DNA from: Branchiostoma floridae
Taxonomy: Eukaryota > Chordata > Leptocardii > Amphioxiformes > Branchiostomatidae
NCBI RefSeq assembly: GCF_000003815.2
Contig: NC_049995.1
Span: 1,011,575-1,075,574 of the forward strand
Reading direction: 5' to 3'
DNA: 64,000 nucleotides
Shown one piece after another: positions 1 through 12,869 of this stretch. The first letter of the stretch is position 1. Each line of letters begins with the position of its first letter. A model generated the notes under the pieces. That model was not told the origin of the DNA, searched no databases, and saw only the letters and a program-made list of their open reading frames with translations. A program made the position numbers and the translations under genes.

Positions 1-94
1 AACGGGCGCAAAGCCTGGCTGGATGAATACTGCATTTGTTTCTCACTAGATCTACAGGGGCAAATACATAGTTGGTCTGATAAAAGACTAACGG

Positions 95-400
95 ACACCT
101 ACACTCCAATCAAGTACATATTGAAACATTAAATACTGTATATGTACGCCTTAAGTACTCCAACCAAGAACATAATGAATCAATGGATACTGTATACGTA
201 CACTTTTCTCTTACCAAGAACAGATTGAACCCATAGATACGCGTATGCAGACACTATACCTACAACTAAGAACATATTGGACCAACAGAAACTGTATAGT
301 CTATACGCCCACTTCACTCCAACCAAGAACATATTGAACCAACAAATACACGTACACCACAATACAGCCAATAAATACTGTATAGGTAAATGTTTTCACG
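95..400 (+). repeat. Degenerate tandem repeat, unit about 55-60 bp
   Basis: CTCCAACCAAGAACATATTG, then AACCAACA and ATACTGTATA, recur about five times with decay. Confidence 0.7.
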
Positions 401-420
401 CCTAACTAGACTGTCATTGT

Positions 421-3400
421 TTATGGCGTTGATCTCATCCTAATCAGATTGATATCTTGACGCATAACAACAGTATTTAATCCCCATCAGGTAGTTATAA
501 AACAACAGACAGAAAGTAACCGACGTACTATTTCTTTTTGTTTCAACACTTAAATGTTAGTAATGACTTGAATTTGTTTTTACATGTTCAATATTTTCTT
601 TACCAAAATTAGTGCACTATTGTTAGCAATAGCTGCCTATGATAATTTGTTCAAAGTTACACCCTTTCCGGACCTGCAGACAAGCACTATTTTCCTTTCC
701 AAATCCTAGACTAACTAGAGGCCTAAAACCACGCAGGTTTGACAGCTCGATACAAGTTTATTCTGCCGAAAAGGCTTTGATAAACACAAACATTCTATCA
801 TCCACCGCTTGTAGTTTCCGCCTCCCCGTTGTGTAGCCACATGTTCGGCTATAAAAACGTATGAATCACCGTGTTGGTGTGAGTCACTGCACTGACCACA
901 CACACACAGCAAACTGGACACACCGGCCCAAGGAGCCAACTTCAAAACCCAGGCGTCAATTAAAAGAAAATTCTTTCAATCTGTAAACTTCCTGAAGTAA
1001 CCCCTCTTCATCTAGTATTGAAGTAAACCAGAAAAAACTTCTACTCAAATGAAATCTACCAAACCGGAGGTTGACAATATGTTCAAAAGCGTGGTTTCGC
1101 TGTGAGCCAGAATTGCTAATTATGTCCGCCCCTTGGGGATTTGGTAAGTGAAGCAAGTAGCAGGAGAGATAGCGACTAACGCAAACAACACCACTCAGTG
1201 TTGTTTATTCTAGCCGTAATTATACTCGGGGGGTTATCATTAAAACCTGCAGGGGGGCTCCGGTTTTAGAGATGTTATGGTAAAGGCGAGAGGTACTCTT
1301 TTCCTTCGTTCTGCCTGGAAAAATCTTCATATAAGAGCTGCCTTTGTGCGGCGAGACACGGTGTGCATGGGTGAAGCATGTAGGTACCGGGTGGCGGAAT
1401 TAGGACACGCAATAAACACTATTATGTACAGGACAGCCCATTACAGATCTACAGCAATTAGCAGTGCACTGAAGTAACAATACAATCAGTTTGTGGGGAG
1501 TCTCTCCGATCTGTCTACGGTGAGCCGTGCATGAGATACTAGGGCGAGCAAGCAACAAGCGTCCGTGGGTGTTATAACAAAAAGGAGGTCATCACGGGTT
1601 GTGTATCGTGTATATACTACCGTAGTTTCCGTATACACCGTCGTATACTATCGTGTACACAGCTGTATCACTGTGTACACAACTATACTCACAGTCATAT
1701 GCAGTGATAAATACATGTACAACGGACGGAGGGAGTCCAGGACATGGCGCACACGATATCGGGGAAACGTCCCCATACCGTACTCACTCTTGGCTTGGGT
1801 TGGTAATAATAACCACACAGGTTAGGGTACGGGCTTCATTGTTGAATGCACCATCGGTGAAGGATTCTGTAGACACATACCTGTGAAAACACAACTAGTC
1901 CATGTGGGTGCTGTCTTCGAAACCTAGCGAAGACGGTTTCACCTGGAGGGGGTTCACCTGGAGCCACCTGGAAAGGTAAGTCCTACAGGCAGCCTTGTAG
2001 AGACATCCAGACGGTGGAATCTCGGTTGTAGTTCCGCCCGTGTGTAGTGTTGTTGTTCACCTCGGTGCGCGCGGCTGAACAGAGGTGTCCAGTACTAACC
2101 TGGGACAGATCTGGAAAAGGCTCGCTCCGAGAAAATGCCGGCCCGTAGGCTGCTAGGTTGGGCGGGGGAAGGTTCTCCGTCGTCCGCTGGAGGTCGGGAC
2201 CCTGCCCGGCCTGATTAGCAACAAGCGTGCGCCGCTGGACGGGCTAATTACGACAGCGGCGGCTCCCCACAGACGGCTGGGAAAACAAGGCGGATTCCTG
2301 ACGCGGTTGTCCCGGCGGTGGGTGGCTGTGGTACCGAGGACACTGCTGGGTGCACGGGGCGACTGCGCTCCGCTCTGTCCTCCAGATTTCCCGGTTCACT
2401 GCGCCAACAAACTTGTCCTGCAACTTAGGCAAACAACACCCAGCATGCTGTGCGGGGGATCGGGAGGCCAATTAGCAGGCTTCCCGGCATCCTTGACTTA
2501 TTAGAGGCGTTACCATGGAGACTGGTGCGTTACCATGGAGTTCACCACGTTGCCGTGGAAATTGCCGCAGGCAAGAACAGGTGCAAAATGTGTCACGTGA
2601 CCTGTAGAGTCAATAGAACAACAAACTTTACAGAGGTGTAGAACAGACAGGACTACAAGAGACAGGTGCATGGTGACGTGTCATGAGATGAGTACCGCAA
2701 AGTCTGACGTGTAAAAAATAACAGCAAAAGTGATGACGTACACAAGTAAGCTCAGCAATGAACTATTGTCATTATTACTTTTGTCATTATTACGCTGTAT
2801 GGTGAGTTTCTTTTTTATGTCTGCAGAATTACCCTGTTTTGTAATTCTGCGCTTTTTCTTGCCATCAGTGTATAGTCTGCGTGCAAACATAAACCCATTC
2901 GATACCTACCATAAGTGCACGCTACAGTAACTTTAACTTGAGAGTCACTAGTTTTACCATTAAAATATCACTATTATGGTCGAAGACACATGTTTAATAC
3001 AGAAAGATTAGACCCAGTTGGGAATCCTCTAGTCTCTCCTAGCCTCCTTGGCTAGGTTACTGTAAATAGTATGTAAATAGTAGAAATTTGGCAAATAGAC
3101 TGAATGATAGGCAAGAGCAGAATTTACAGAAACCAAGGAGATTAAAAATCACCTCCTTGCAGAAACCAACCAAGGGATTCTCCAGTCCATCTGTCCGATT
3201 TCCACTGCTATCAGCAGCCTAAGAAGTCTGGTAGAGACTAGGTAAACAGAATGCACCGTACATTTACTGTCCAAGCAGAGGTTTGGCTACGGCTGGTTTT
3301 TGACGTGTTTTTAATGCGCTTTTGTCGGGATTTCTTAAATATTTTGTCCAATTTTCTTTCTGTCTGCCGGCCAAACGACATAAGGTTAAGAGGATGAAAT

Positions 3401-6375
3401 ATAAGGCCTAGAAAAATCGTCCTGAAACACGCCAAAAATGAGCCGAAGCCGAACCACTGATTGGAGAGTAGATATATGGCGGATTTTGTTATACATCCAG
3501 ACAGGAAACACGCGCTGAAGGTCTCATTCCGGACTTTTGCTCTCTCATTTAAAACAACGTATTATTATGCAACTTTAATGGGCGAAAATCCAATAAAGAA
3601 ACCGTTCTGCTGGAGATGTTTTAATTTCTATTACAAGAGCACTTATCCAGTAATCAATCAAAAAAATACCCTAAAAATCTGACCGATGGATCGATTTTTA
3701 TAATATCTATAACTGCACAGAAAAACTATCCAGAAAGTGGGGCTTTCCTTCAGTGACCCGCTTACCGCATTACTCAGGACAAACAAACGTACACGTCCGA
3801 GAATCGCCCGAATGCCGAAACTTTTCCAACCGATCCTGTCAGAAATACACAACCTTTCATTTCAGATCCTTCGATATGACATGGGGGCGATAAAAGGCAA
3901 TTTATCACCTACATAAACACACGATTTTGGGCCCCATTTATATTTTGGAAGGATTTACGTATNNNNNNNNNNNNNNNNNNNNNNNNNNNNNNNNNNNNNN
4001 NNNNNNNNNNNNNNNNNNNNNNNNNNNNNNNNNNNNNNNNNNNNNNNNNNNNNNNNNNNNNNAGACATAACGGTACTAGTATCCTACTAGTATCCGTCAC
4101 CGCGCAGAAAAATTACCGCGAACATTTTGATATCTTCGTACAAAGCGAAACACTCCCAACATACAGCCTCAGTTAAAGAGGCTCCATCTGAAACTCAAGG
4201 ACCATTCCCTCCCCCTCCCCAGCTGTGCCCCAGGCTATGACAGACGCATTCCGACATTTATAGGTCTGTTTTGAAAAAATGCAGATGGCTGGACGCGACG
4301 GAAAGCAAGGGGGACGGCCCAACTCGGCGGTGATACTCCCAGCACGGCGAGAAACCCCTCCGGTCGGCGAACGATGCTAAACATCAGAGTTGTTGGGATG
4401 CTTCCTCCCCTGCCCTGACACTGATACAGGCCAGACGGAACACACAACACTCTCAGGAACTCAGACCAGTCGTCTTATCACTCACTGAAACTCCCGACGT
4501 TTAAGGGAGTAGAAACAGCACTTAGCAGGTCCTTTAGTTTGTTAAGCCAGAGTATAACACAGCAGGAAAATAGTCCGCGAGCTATAAAACAACCACTTTC
4601 GGCAGCAATACGGTCATCTCGATCACTGCGCGATTCTTAATTTAATTATACGGATTAGCACTGTTCGCAGGTAACCGTCTAATGTGATAGGTTTATATTT
4701 TATTTTGGCGAAGAATCTATGGCAATTATAGAATATATTACCGTTCTTCTAACGTTCCAAATATTCGACTGAAGGCCGTTGACAGTGTCATTGTCCCTGA
4801 CAAAGTAAGCTGGCAGGTCAAGGCAACATCCTCGCAGTTGAGACGGATACAGTGGCTAAGCTACACCACTTGTCTGTCTTTTAATTCGTGTACAATGAAA
4901 ACGTCAAATGTGCCACTGGTGACTGACTCCATGGTGCCACCAGCACTTTTATAACCAAACAACTACACATCGAGATTTTCTCATAACAAAAACTATGAAA
5001 AACAAACAAAAAACTCCACGTTACCTTTTTGGTGATGTTGAAATAAAGAACCTGTTACGAAGGGTAGAGATGTTTCTGAAGAAATTTTCTCCCGGGTTTT
5101 AAGATGGCGGCTCGCTGAGCAGAAGTGTCGTCTGATTTATCTGTCCATCACCGCGGCGCGCGGGACTGGACTACACCACTCAACACCAGGATAATGTCAA
5201 ACAAGCTATCACCGCACGTCGCTAATGCTTTACATTTGTAAACAGTCGCGCTGATTCAGGCTTTGCTGCTCAAGGCTGTACAACTCGGGAAACAGGGATA
5301 GAACAACAAACTTCTTGAAAATTTAACAGAGTAAACATATTTATAACTAGAGCATCGTTATCAATTTGTTGACTCAAGACAAATCAGCATAATACGTGTT
5401 TTTTTTTTCTCAATGAAATACTGGAAGTATATAACAAGAACAAATATTCTGCTATAGTACCTAGAAAAGACACTAAGGGACTCAAAATAATTAATACCTT
5501 CTTCGACAGGACAAGACCTAAGTTTGATAACAATCCATGCATAGCTTCTTGACTTATGCTATGAACTCGAACATACAATTTGAACGCTGCCCAAAGCAAA
5601 GGAGATTATAGGCAAACTATAACTTTCTTGCCCATACACAGCCTTCTTGGCGAAAGGTGAAAACAGTTAATCTAGTCCAGACATGGCAGGCATAACAACA
5701 ATTGATAAGGATAGACGAAACCGTAGCTACTTCAAAGCTTTCCTCTTTCTCTGTGTACAACAGCCGGTTAACTAGTAATGGTCTCTAAAAAGAAGACAAT
5801 CTCCATCTAAACTAACAGTACAAATGGCCTTGATTAGGTATATTCACAAACACTGACAAGTCGGCACATGTATGTATAATGAACCCTAAGAGTGTGGTGT
5901 CACGGGGAAAACGCGGGAAACAATATAAGTCGTCTGGCTGCTGTGTCAATCAAACATTTATTGAAAGTACACTGTTTATCTTTAATACAGCCCTTTGTAT
6001 TGCATTGCAAATGCTACATTTCGTCTATGTAACCAATGTTCTTGTATTGATTGAAATATGTGCCGTGGAACCGACTACTGTGGTCAACAGTCTACAAAAC
6101 GTAACAGTCGTTGGTTTTAATATCATCGAGATAACATCAAATTAGGTCAGGGTCAGGGACCGCCGACACACTGGCCTTATCGCTTGGAGCTGCCGATCGT
6201 CCGATAGACCTGCCAATCAAACTTACACCGGGTAACTCAATCAATCAACCAGCAGCTCTGTTCCTCGCCAAATAACACCCTGGAAAGTCAAACAAAGTAT
6301 CCGGTAGTTGTAAACAAGAAACTGACTTGGATTTAAGTTAGGAAACAGAGCAACCCGACTTACAACAAAAGGTCA
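421..6375. other. No recognisable gene
   Basis: A/T-rich DNA with one gap (3963-4062). Items seen: GTATAC-rich short tandem stretch at 1600-1720; a G/C-rich, CpG-rich patch at 1960-2420; and AAGATGGCGGC (5101-5111), a perfect YY1-type motif next to CpG-rich sequence. No coding frame with family resemblance on either strand. Confidence 0.6.
3963..4062. other. Assembly gap (100 N)
   Basis: Run of N. Confidence 1.
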
Positions 6376-6690
6376 GTGGAAAATTAGTGAATCGTGTAAC
6401 CGAAACGAAAACACACATCTCTCTTAATGGTACAGAAAACGATATTTTCCATATATTGCTCTCATGTTCGACTCATATATCCGTCGACGTAGGCCAGTTT
6501 CTTTATAATGTATTCCAAATGCGAGACCAGATTACTCATACATAGCTGTACTGTTATCGATAATGTTTTGTTGTTGCTTTGTATGTAGCCTCTTAGTACT
6601 ATTATTTGTATAGCTATTAGTTGTTATTAGTTGCCATACATTGTACCTTGTGCGATTATTGAGCAAATAAATTCATTCACTTGTAAGTTG
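6376..6690 (+). mobile_element. LINE 3' end
   Basis: A short coding remnant (ENDIFHILLSCS) is followed by a 3' UTR ending GCAAATAAATTCATTCACTT, the usual AATAAA plus CATT tail. Confidence 0.6.
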
Positions 6691-6925
6691 TCCATATGAG
6701 CTGTCAATCAAAGTTCACACCAAGACTGGAATGTGAAAGGAGGCTGAAACAGGTTGATATAACACCCGGACCTGAGAGAATTATCTCGCCACAGAGCCTA
6801 AAATAAGCACGACTAATCCCCACTACAGTTTCTTACACGGGGCTGACTTTGTCGTCCGTCAGACTGTCAGTAACTGCTGGTGATCGAAAAGACGGCTGCT
6901 GCAGATGTTGCCGAGTTTCAGGCGT

Positions 6926-7105
6926 CGGGCGTGGCGTAACTGGCAGAGCGTACGGCTCGGAATTTATAAGCCCTGAGTTCGATCCCCGCCGTGCCCCTGA
7001 CGTTGTGCCATTGGGAAAGGCACTTTACACGACCTTCCTCACTTCACCCAGGTGTAAAAATGGGTACCTGACTTCGGTCGGGGAGGTAAAAAGACTACCT
7101 TTACC
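6926..7105 (+). mobile_element. tRNA-derived SINE
   Basis: A tRNA-like head (GGCGTAACTGGCAGAGCG A-box-like; GAGTTCGATCCCCGCC B box) is followed by a core containing GGGAAAGGCACTTTACACGA and CACCCAGGTGTAAAAATGGG. This core resembles a conserved SINE domain seen across many invertebrates. The tail is lost. Confidence 0.85.
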
Positions 7106-7917
7106 TTCTGTCTGTACCGTGTATGTGGTACTGTTAATACGAGTTACAAAAACTTGAGTGCAGTGCCAAATTGTCCTCGTCTGTCCAAAAGCAAATAGAA
7201 AAAAAAAACATGTTGACATATCCTTCAGGCCACAGCAAGTAGCAGACCACTGCAGACCACAAAAGCAATGACATAGGGTGAATAAAATATATGTTCATAT
7301 TTTCAAAAGTTTGGTACTTTTCCGGACGATTTCCGGAGGGGCAAAAAATTCCTTCTATTCTTTTATAAATCAGGAAAAAAGTAATGAACAAATCATCCAT
7401 AAAATTTACTTGTTGTATCCAAAGTTAGTATTCACGTTCGTTACAGCGGATACAGGTTGTTTCGCCACAATGATAATGTCAGTTCGCCACAGTCAAATCG
7501 CCACAAGGAAGTCGTTTCGGAACAAGGCACAAGTCAGTTCGTTACATTTAAATGTTATTTCTCTAATAGCATTAGAAATCGTGTTTGAAATACATGTAGA
7601 TGTATTTCTTTTTAATCCCTACGCACCCTACGCACATCCGCGTATATAACTGCACCACAGGGCGTTTGGAAATTATCGGACTTACAGCTTCGTGTGGTCA
7701 CCAAAAATTGACGCAATGTTCTTGGCTTTTTACGCATAGATTTATCTACTTATTTGTACAAATAGAATGCCGATGTTTTAATCCCAAGTTTTATCTGTGA
7801 AACAGTACTTTGGTTTGACGTCTAAAAGTCTCTACAAGTTCTCGGACGCTCTTCTGCAGTACATAGAACGCCGCTGAAGGCGCACTATCAAACTTCCCAT
7901 TTGCCAGTGTTTGTTAC

Positions 7918-8950
7918 CTCCATGAAAAAATGGAGGTATAGTTTTTGGTGTGTCTGTGTGTCTGTGTGTCCGCATATTTGTGGTCATCATAACTTGAGAA
8001 CCTCTTGATGGACTACGATGATATTTGGTATGTAGGTAGGGGTTGGGAAGACGAAGGTCAAGGGCAATTTTGGGCCCCCTGGTGTGTGACCTTGGTACTG
8101 CAGCGCAACTTCCGGTTTTGCTATCTCGGTTTTCTTAACATGCTATGGTCAAGATTTTTAAGTATTAGATAGCTCTTGTGCTCAGGAAAAAAAAATTCAT
8201 AAGTTTGGGCCCCCTAGCGTCTAGTTTTGGGATTTTTGTCAAAAACTTCTGACGAGGATAACTCAAGAAGGGAACAACGGATTTTCATGATTTTTGGTAT
8301 GTAGGTACCTTAGACAATGTCGTACAAAATAAAAATACTAATTATGCAAAATAGGAGTACATTTGCATAAAGAATATTCTATCATAGCAGTTTTTTCAAT
8401 GTATCTCTTGTCCCGTACGTGATATGGACGTGACATTTAAGTGGTAGATAGCTTTTAGCGTCATGACAAAGTGGGGCAAGTTTCAGTCCCCTAACATTCA
8501 ATTGTGGAACTGCAGGGGCGTTTTTGTCAAGACACTCCAAAGAGGATAACTGCAGAAAGGAACGGCGGATTGCCTGCATTTTAGGTATGCAGGTACCTTA
8601 GGCAAAGATGTTCATAATGATATGCATTTTATGCTAATAAGGACTTAATTTGCATGATTAATGAGGAAATTGTATAATTCCATTGTTTGCAATAACTGGA
8701 CTTCGATAAATGTAACATTTGTTAATTATAGTCGGTGGAACATATGCAGATATCAAATATGCAAGTGAGGAACTTATTTGCATAATTTATGCAAAAATTG
8801 CAAAACAACTTAATGATTAATGATTTGAATTGGGATTTTTACTTGTGACATGCGTACTGTACGTCATTCAATGATGAACAACACCATGCATAAATCATGT
8901 TAATGTTAAGTCATTTGCATGAAATTAACAAAACCTCTAAATATTCATGG
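7918..8950 (+). repeat. Interspersed repeat family of unknown class (CCTCCATGAAAAAATGGAGG start)
   Basis: It begins with a short hairpin CCTCCATGAAAAAATGGAGG followed by a GTGTGTCTGTGTGTCTGTGT stretch. It contains repeated blocks: TTTTGGGCCCCCT, TTTGGTATGTAGGTA, GATAACTCAAGAAG and TTTGCATAATTAATGAG. The same blocks recur at 11.2-11.6, 18.5-18.9, 24.2-24.5, 31.8-32.9 and 33.2-34.2 kb. Confidence 0.7.
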
Positions 8951-8995
8951 GGGTATGAACTCTAGTTTAGCTCGTTTCAACTGGGTTGAAGTGCA

Positions 8996-9110
8996 GAAAG
9001 TCGCATAAAGTGAATTTCTCAAAGGCACAAGATCAAGAACGGTGTCATATCCACAATGGCATATCAACGGATTCTAACCCGGACATCTGGGGCAAACACG
9101 GTGACGACAC
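8996..9110 (-). mobile_element. Old SINE core remnant, reverse orientation
   Basis: GTGAATTTCTCAAAGGCACA and GGATTCTAACCCGGACATC fit a decayed complement of the SINE core and B box. Confidence 0.45.
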
Positions 9111-9554
9111 GACCCTACAACCAAGGGGATGATAAACTTAAACAACCATAAAGATAATCGAAAACATTCAGTCTTCTTGGCGGAGGTTATCATGTTTGAA
9201 GCCCTGCAGGAAGTTGCATTTCAAGTTAGACCAGGATAGTTGCGTTATCCAGGGTATGGAGATGTTATACATGTAGTACACAAATTGAAATTTACACGCA
9301 CTTCCATATGATTTAGAACCATTTTTAACTTTATCAACGCGTCCTTTGTAGAAAAAACAACAACAGCAAAGCCAGTAGTGTTATAACAATGTAATTGAGG
9401 TTGTTTTTTTTCTCTTTAACATGCACATCGTGATCAGATCAAGCACATGATACACATGCGTAGGGAGCAGAGGCAGAGGCCGTGACACCTACCGACTTAG
9501 GCACAAACTACAAACGATTCATTGTACATGTGTAACAGCAATCTAAGTGAGATC

Positions 9555-9720
9555 GCATGGCGCAGCATGCGCTGGGCTCAGGACCAAAAGGTCCCGAGTT
9601 CGAATCCTGCCATGTCATCGATCTTGTGCATTTGGAGAAGGCACTTCAAACGACTATCCTCACTTGACTTAGGTGAAAATGAGTACCTAGCTTAGGGTAG
9701 TTTAAGATCCAGTCACTGAA
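9555..9720 (+). mobile_element. tRNA-derived SINE, same family, diverged
   Basis: GGCGCAGCATGCGCTGG head, B box CCGAGTTCGAATCCTGCC, core GAAGGCACTTCAAACGACT and GGTGAAAATGAGTACC. Confidence 0.8.
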
Positions 9721-9762
9721 TAGTGCATCGTCCATACAAACCCTTCTTAGTATAGGTTCCAA

Positions 9763-9885
9763 TAGAAAAACAAAGGTTAATTCTGAAACAACCATAAAGA
9801 AAAACAAAGGTTAATTCTGAAACAACCATAAAGAAAAACAAAGGTTAATTCTGAAACAACCATAAAGAAAAACAAAGGTTAATTC
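9763..9885 (+). repeat. 34/35-bp tandem repeat, about 3.5 copies
   Basis: GAAAAACAAAGGTTAATTCT and GAAACAACCATAAA alternate without mismatch. Confidence 0.95.
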
Positions 9886-9960
9886 TTTGCCAAAAGCAAA
9901 ATATCCAAGTTAACTCTTGTCCTGCTGAGACTTTCTGCCAATCTAGCCCATCACCCACCG

Positions 9961-9981
9961 ACCCCCCCCCCCCCCCCCCCC
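9961..9981 (+). repeat. Poly-C run
   Basis: A run of about 20 C. Confidence 0.95.
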
Positions 9982-10173
9982 GCGCCAACAAGGCTGGTTG
10001 ACTGATCAGATCAGTGAAACTTGACCTAATCTGTGGTGCTGTTTTCATCACTGCAGTAAAACGCTTTTGCAGGCGTTTTGCGACTTTGGACTCAGTACGC
10101 AGGAGAATGATTCTGTGCTGCTGAGCAAATTTACTTCCCAAGTCGATGCGGTTTGCTGCGGTATGGCGCATAA

Positions 10174-10690
10174 ATGTATGGGAGAAATGCCCTAAAGATA
10201 CTGGACCCACATAGAGGCATAAAACTTGCAATACGCAAAGTCAGAATTAGCAATCATCCTCTTAAAGTAGAAAGAGGGAGATATGAGAGATTACCAGTGT
10301 GTGAAAGAATTTGTAAATCCTGTACATCTAAAGCAGTGGTGGACGAAACACATTTTATTTTCAAGTCTTCATTTAACCAAACCGAAAGAATCACTCTGTT
10401 TAGAGAAACCACAAAGACATATCCCAACTTCCCCACATTCACAGACGAACAGAAAGCCACTTTTCTCTTAAAAATCGCAGAACAAAAAATTTTTTAGAAA
10501 ATGTGGGGCTTCTCATCTCCCTCTGCTTCTATAAAAGAAGTCAAATCCAACCTGTTTAGAAATAGTCAACACTAGTATTAGATTAGAATATTTTTTATAA
10601 CTGTTCATTGTCACTTGTATATCTTCTATGTTTATACCATGCACTTGCAATTAGCCCTCGGGCATGAACTTGCAAATAAACTTCTGATAT
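10174..10690 (+). pseudogene. LINE 3' end with CCHC-like tail
   Basis: RLPVCERICKSCTSKAVVDE and THFIFKSSF fit a decayed zinc-knuckle tail of a LINE protein. The 3' part ends in AATTAGCCCTCGGGCATG and GCAAATAAACT. The same 3' end is present in reverse at about 38935-39060. Confidence 0.65.
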
Positions 10691-11019
10691 CATATTGTGC
10701 ATCCCGTGTATATATAGACTCAGCAGAACAATTCACAAGGTACACTGCAAAATTGATCGTCAATATCAACCAAGGTTTGGATTCCAGAACCGTCATCAGT
10801 CCGAATAGGAAGGTACCGATTGGGGCGGGGCGGGGTTATCGGAAATATTCTTGTTGTTTTGATAAGAGCGATTCACTGTTGTCTAGTCCAAACTGAATGT
10901 CAAGTTGCCAATACAGCTAGGTAAACTTAGAGGTAAAGGTGTTCCCATAGCCTTGTAAGGCCGAAGATGAGTGGGTTATTATGCACGGTGTCTAGCTCAC
11001 GGTACCCGAAGAGGGGGTG

Positions 11020-11150
11020 GGGGGGTGGGGGTGGCAACTTTTATTTCCCCAAGTCATGTACCCATTTTCCCCCTGGGTAGAGTGAGGAAAGTCATGTAAA
11101 GTCACTTTCCCAAAGGCACAGCATCGGTGGCATGTAAGGGGATTCGAACA
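11020..11150 (-). mobile_element. tRNA-derived SINE core, reverse orientation, truncated
   Basis: CATGTACCCATTTTCCCCCT and AAGTCACTTTCCCAAAGGCA are the complement of the SINE core; a degraded B box (GGGATTCGAACAA) follows. Confidence 0.7.
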
Positions 11151-11194
11151 AATGATTGTCTGTAGAAGATAAGCTACGTTGGTAGATCTTGATG

Positions 11195-11640
11195 GTAGCA
11201 AGTAGATTAGGCCCCAACGGCTTGTTATGGTACTGCAGCTAGCTGTGATATCTCGAGTTCTGGACATGCTGTGGTCGTGATTTTTGAGTGGTAGATGGCT
11301 CTTGAGGACGAGAGAAAGTGGCGAAGGTTTGGCCCCCCTAGCGACATGGGGATAACTTAGATGTTTCTTGATACGATTATATGGAGCTATGCAGTTTGCA
11401 TAATCAACGAGGAAATTCGTTAAAGTTCCTTTATAGGGCTATTTGGACGTGTGTCATACGTGGCTAAGAAAGGAAAAAACCTTGATAGCTGAAAATTATG
11501 CAAATTTGCATAATTCATGCTATAAACAAATAGTGGTAAATGACGGGAATTTCATACATGAGGCATACTTGAGGCATTTGAAAGCTACGGGAAGCTTGAC
11601 ATTGTTAGATTAAACATTAGGCAATTGAGAATGTTATTTG
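11195..11640 (+). repeat. Same interspersed family, fragment
   Basis: GGTTTGGCCCCCCTAGCGAC and ATGCAAATTTGCATAATTCATG blocks match the 7.9-kb copy. Confidence 0.6.
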
Positions 11641-11654
11641 TATAAAAGCTGTGT

Positions 11655-11795
11655 GGATTAATGTTCGCGGTTTTCGCGGCGACCACCTCACCGCGAACTT
11701 AAATCCACCGCGAAAATTTTTCTATTAAGGTATTAGACTGTAGTCAATGGTGTTACCGCGAAATTAAATCCCCGCGAACTTAAATGCATTTACAG
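11655..11795 (+). mobile_element. MITE, same family, left end degraded
   Basis: Interior TTCGCGGTTTTCGCGGCGA and right end TGCATTTACAG are clear; the left terminal repeat is missing. Confidence 0.8.
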
Positions 11796-11831
11796 TACCC
11801 GGCCCTCTAATTCTCAGTCTATGGCTGAAAA

Positions 11832-11937
11832 TAATTAGCCTGAGTATCATCCTCCGTAGTAACCGCTGGCTCACGACTTTTAGCAAGCGAAAGTCGCGAG
11901 CCAGCGGTTACAACGGAGGATGATACTAGGCTAGAAA
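11832..11937. mobile_element. Foldback element
   Basis: Arms of about 46 bp: TAGCCTGAGTATCATCCTCC and its near-complement, then AACCGCTGGCTC / GAGCCAGCGGTT around a 9-bp loop. Confidence 0.85.
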
Positions 11938-12119
11938 ATAATGTGGCTGACAACACCTGACTGAAGCCACCGCAAAATGTGTTGCCCTGTCTTCTGCCCA
12001 CCTACGTTCTTGTTGCAACCGCGAACTCAAAGCTGCCGCGAATATTATTTTCACTTTCTTTGTTGATGTAATGCTATTTTTACGAGCAATTCAATGTAAT
12101 TAATAGCAAAGTGATGCTA

Positions 12120-12262
12120 TTTTACAGCTATGTTATTATTTATTGTTATTGTGTTGTTTCTATGTATGCGCATATGCCCAGGATTGTCTGAAAAACAGGT
12201 CTACGCTGACCTGAGTTGTATTGTTCCTGATGTAATAAATAAAGTAATGTGTGAATCAATAG
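12120..12262 (+). mobile_element. LINE 3' UTR
   Basis: GTCTGAAAAACAGGTCTACG, then TGTAATAAATAAAGTAATGT and a short A/T-rich tail. Confidence 0.5.
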
Positions 12263-12678
12263 CATGTTGTGTGTGTGTTGTAATCAAGAAATAAAAGTGT
12301 GATCACAGTAGAGTACTGGTACGAACGTACAGTAGTCTCGGGTCCAGACCTTTAATGTCCATTATATAGAGTGTCCATTCTCGCATGGGATAAATTTAAT
12401 TTTGGACAGTCCATTTTTTTTCATAAGGAGGAGGGTGGAGTGAAAAATAATGAATTTGCTCATAAGCAAATACTGGCATTTCTAGTAAATTTTCTTCTCA
12501 CCTCGAAATTAAACAGGGGAGCTACATTCACGTAAGGTGACGAGGGGTGAAATTCGCTCCGTGGATCCCTCAGGAATAAGTGATATTTGAAAATCAGTAG
12601 GTACGTGGTGAGACAAACAGTCGTACAGTGTGATCAGGGCTGTGTACATGTGAATCGTGCCGTTATTGCCTTGAAATA

Positions 12679-12866
12679 CTGTAAATGCAGAAACCTTCGC
12701 GGTTTTGGCGGTGCCCGCTTCGCCGCGAACTTAAAACCACCGCGAACATTTTCTATGGCAGTAAGAGACTACAGTGCATGGTGCTACCGCGAACTTAAAA
12801 CCACCACGAAAAGTAATTTTTCCGCTACCTCGAAATTAAATCCCCGCGACTTAAATGCATTTACAG
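12679..12866 (+). mobile_element. MITE, same family
   Basis: CTGTAAATGCAG to TGCATTTACAG with TA on both sides. Confidence 0.9.
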
Positions 12867-12869
12867 TAT

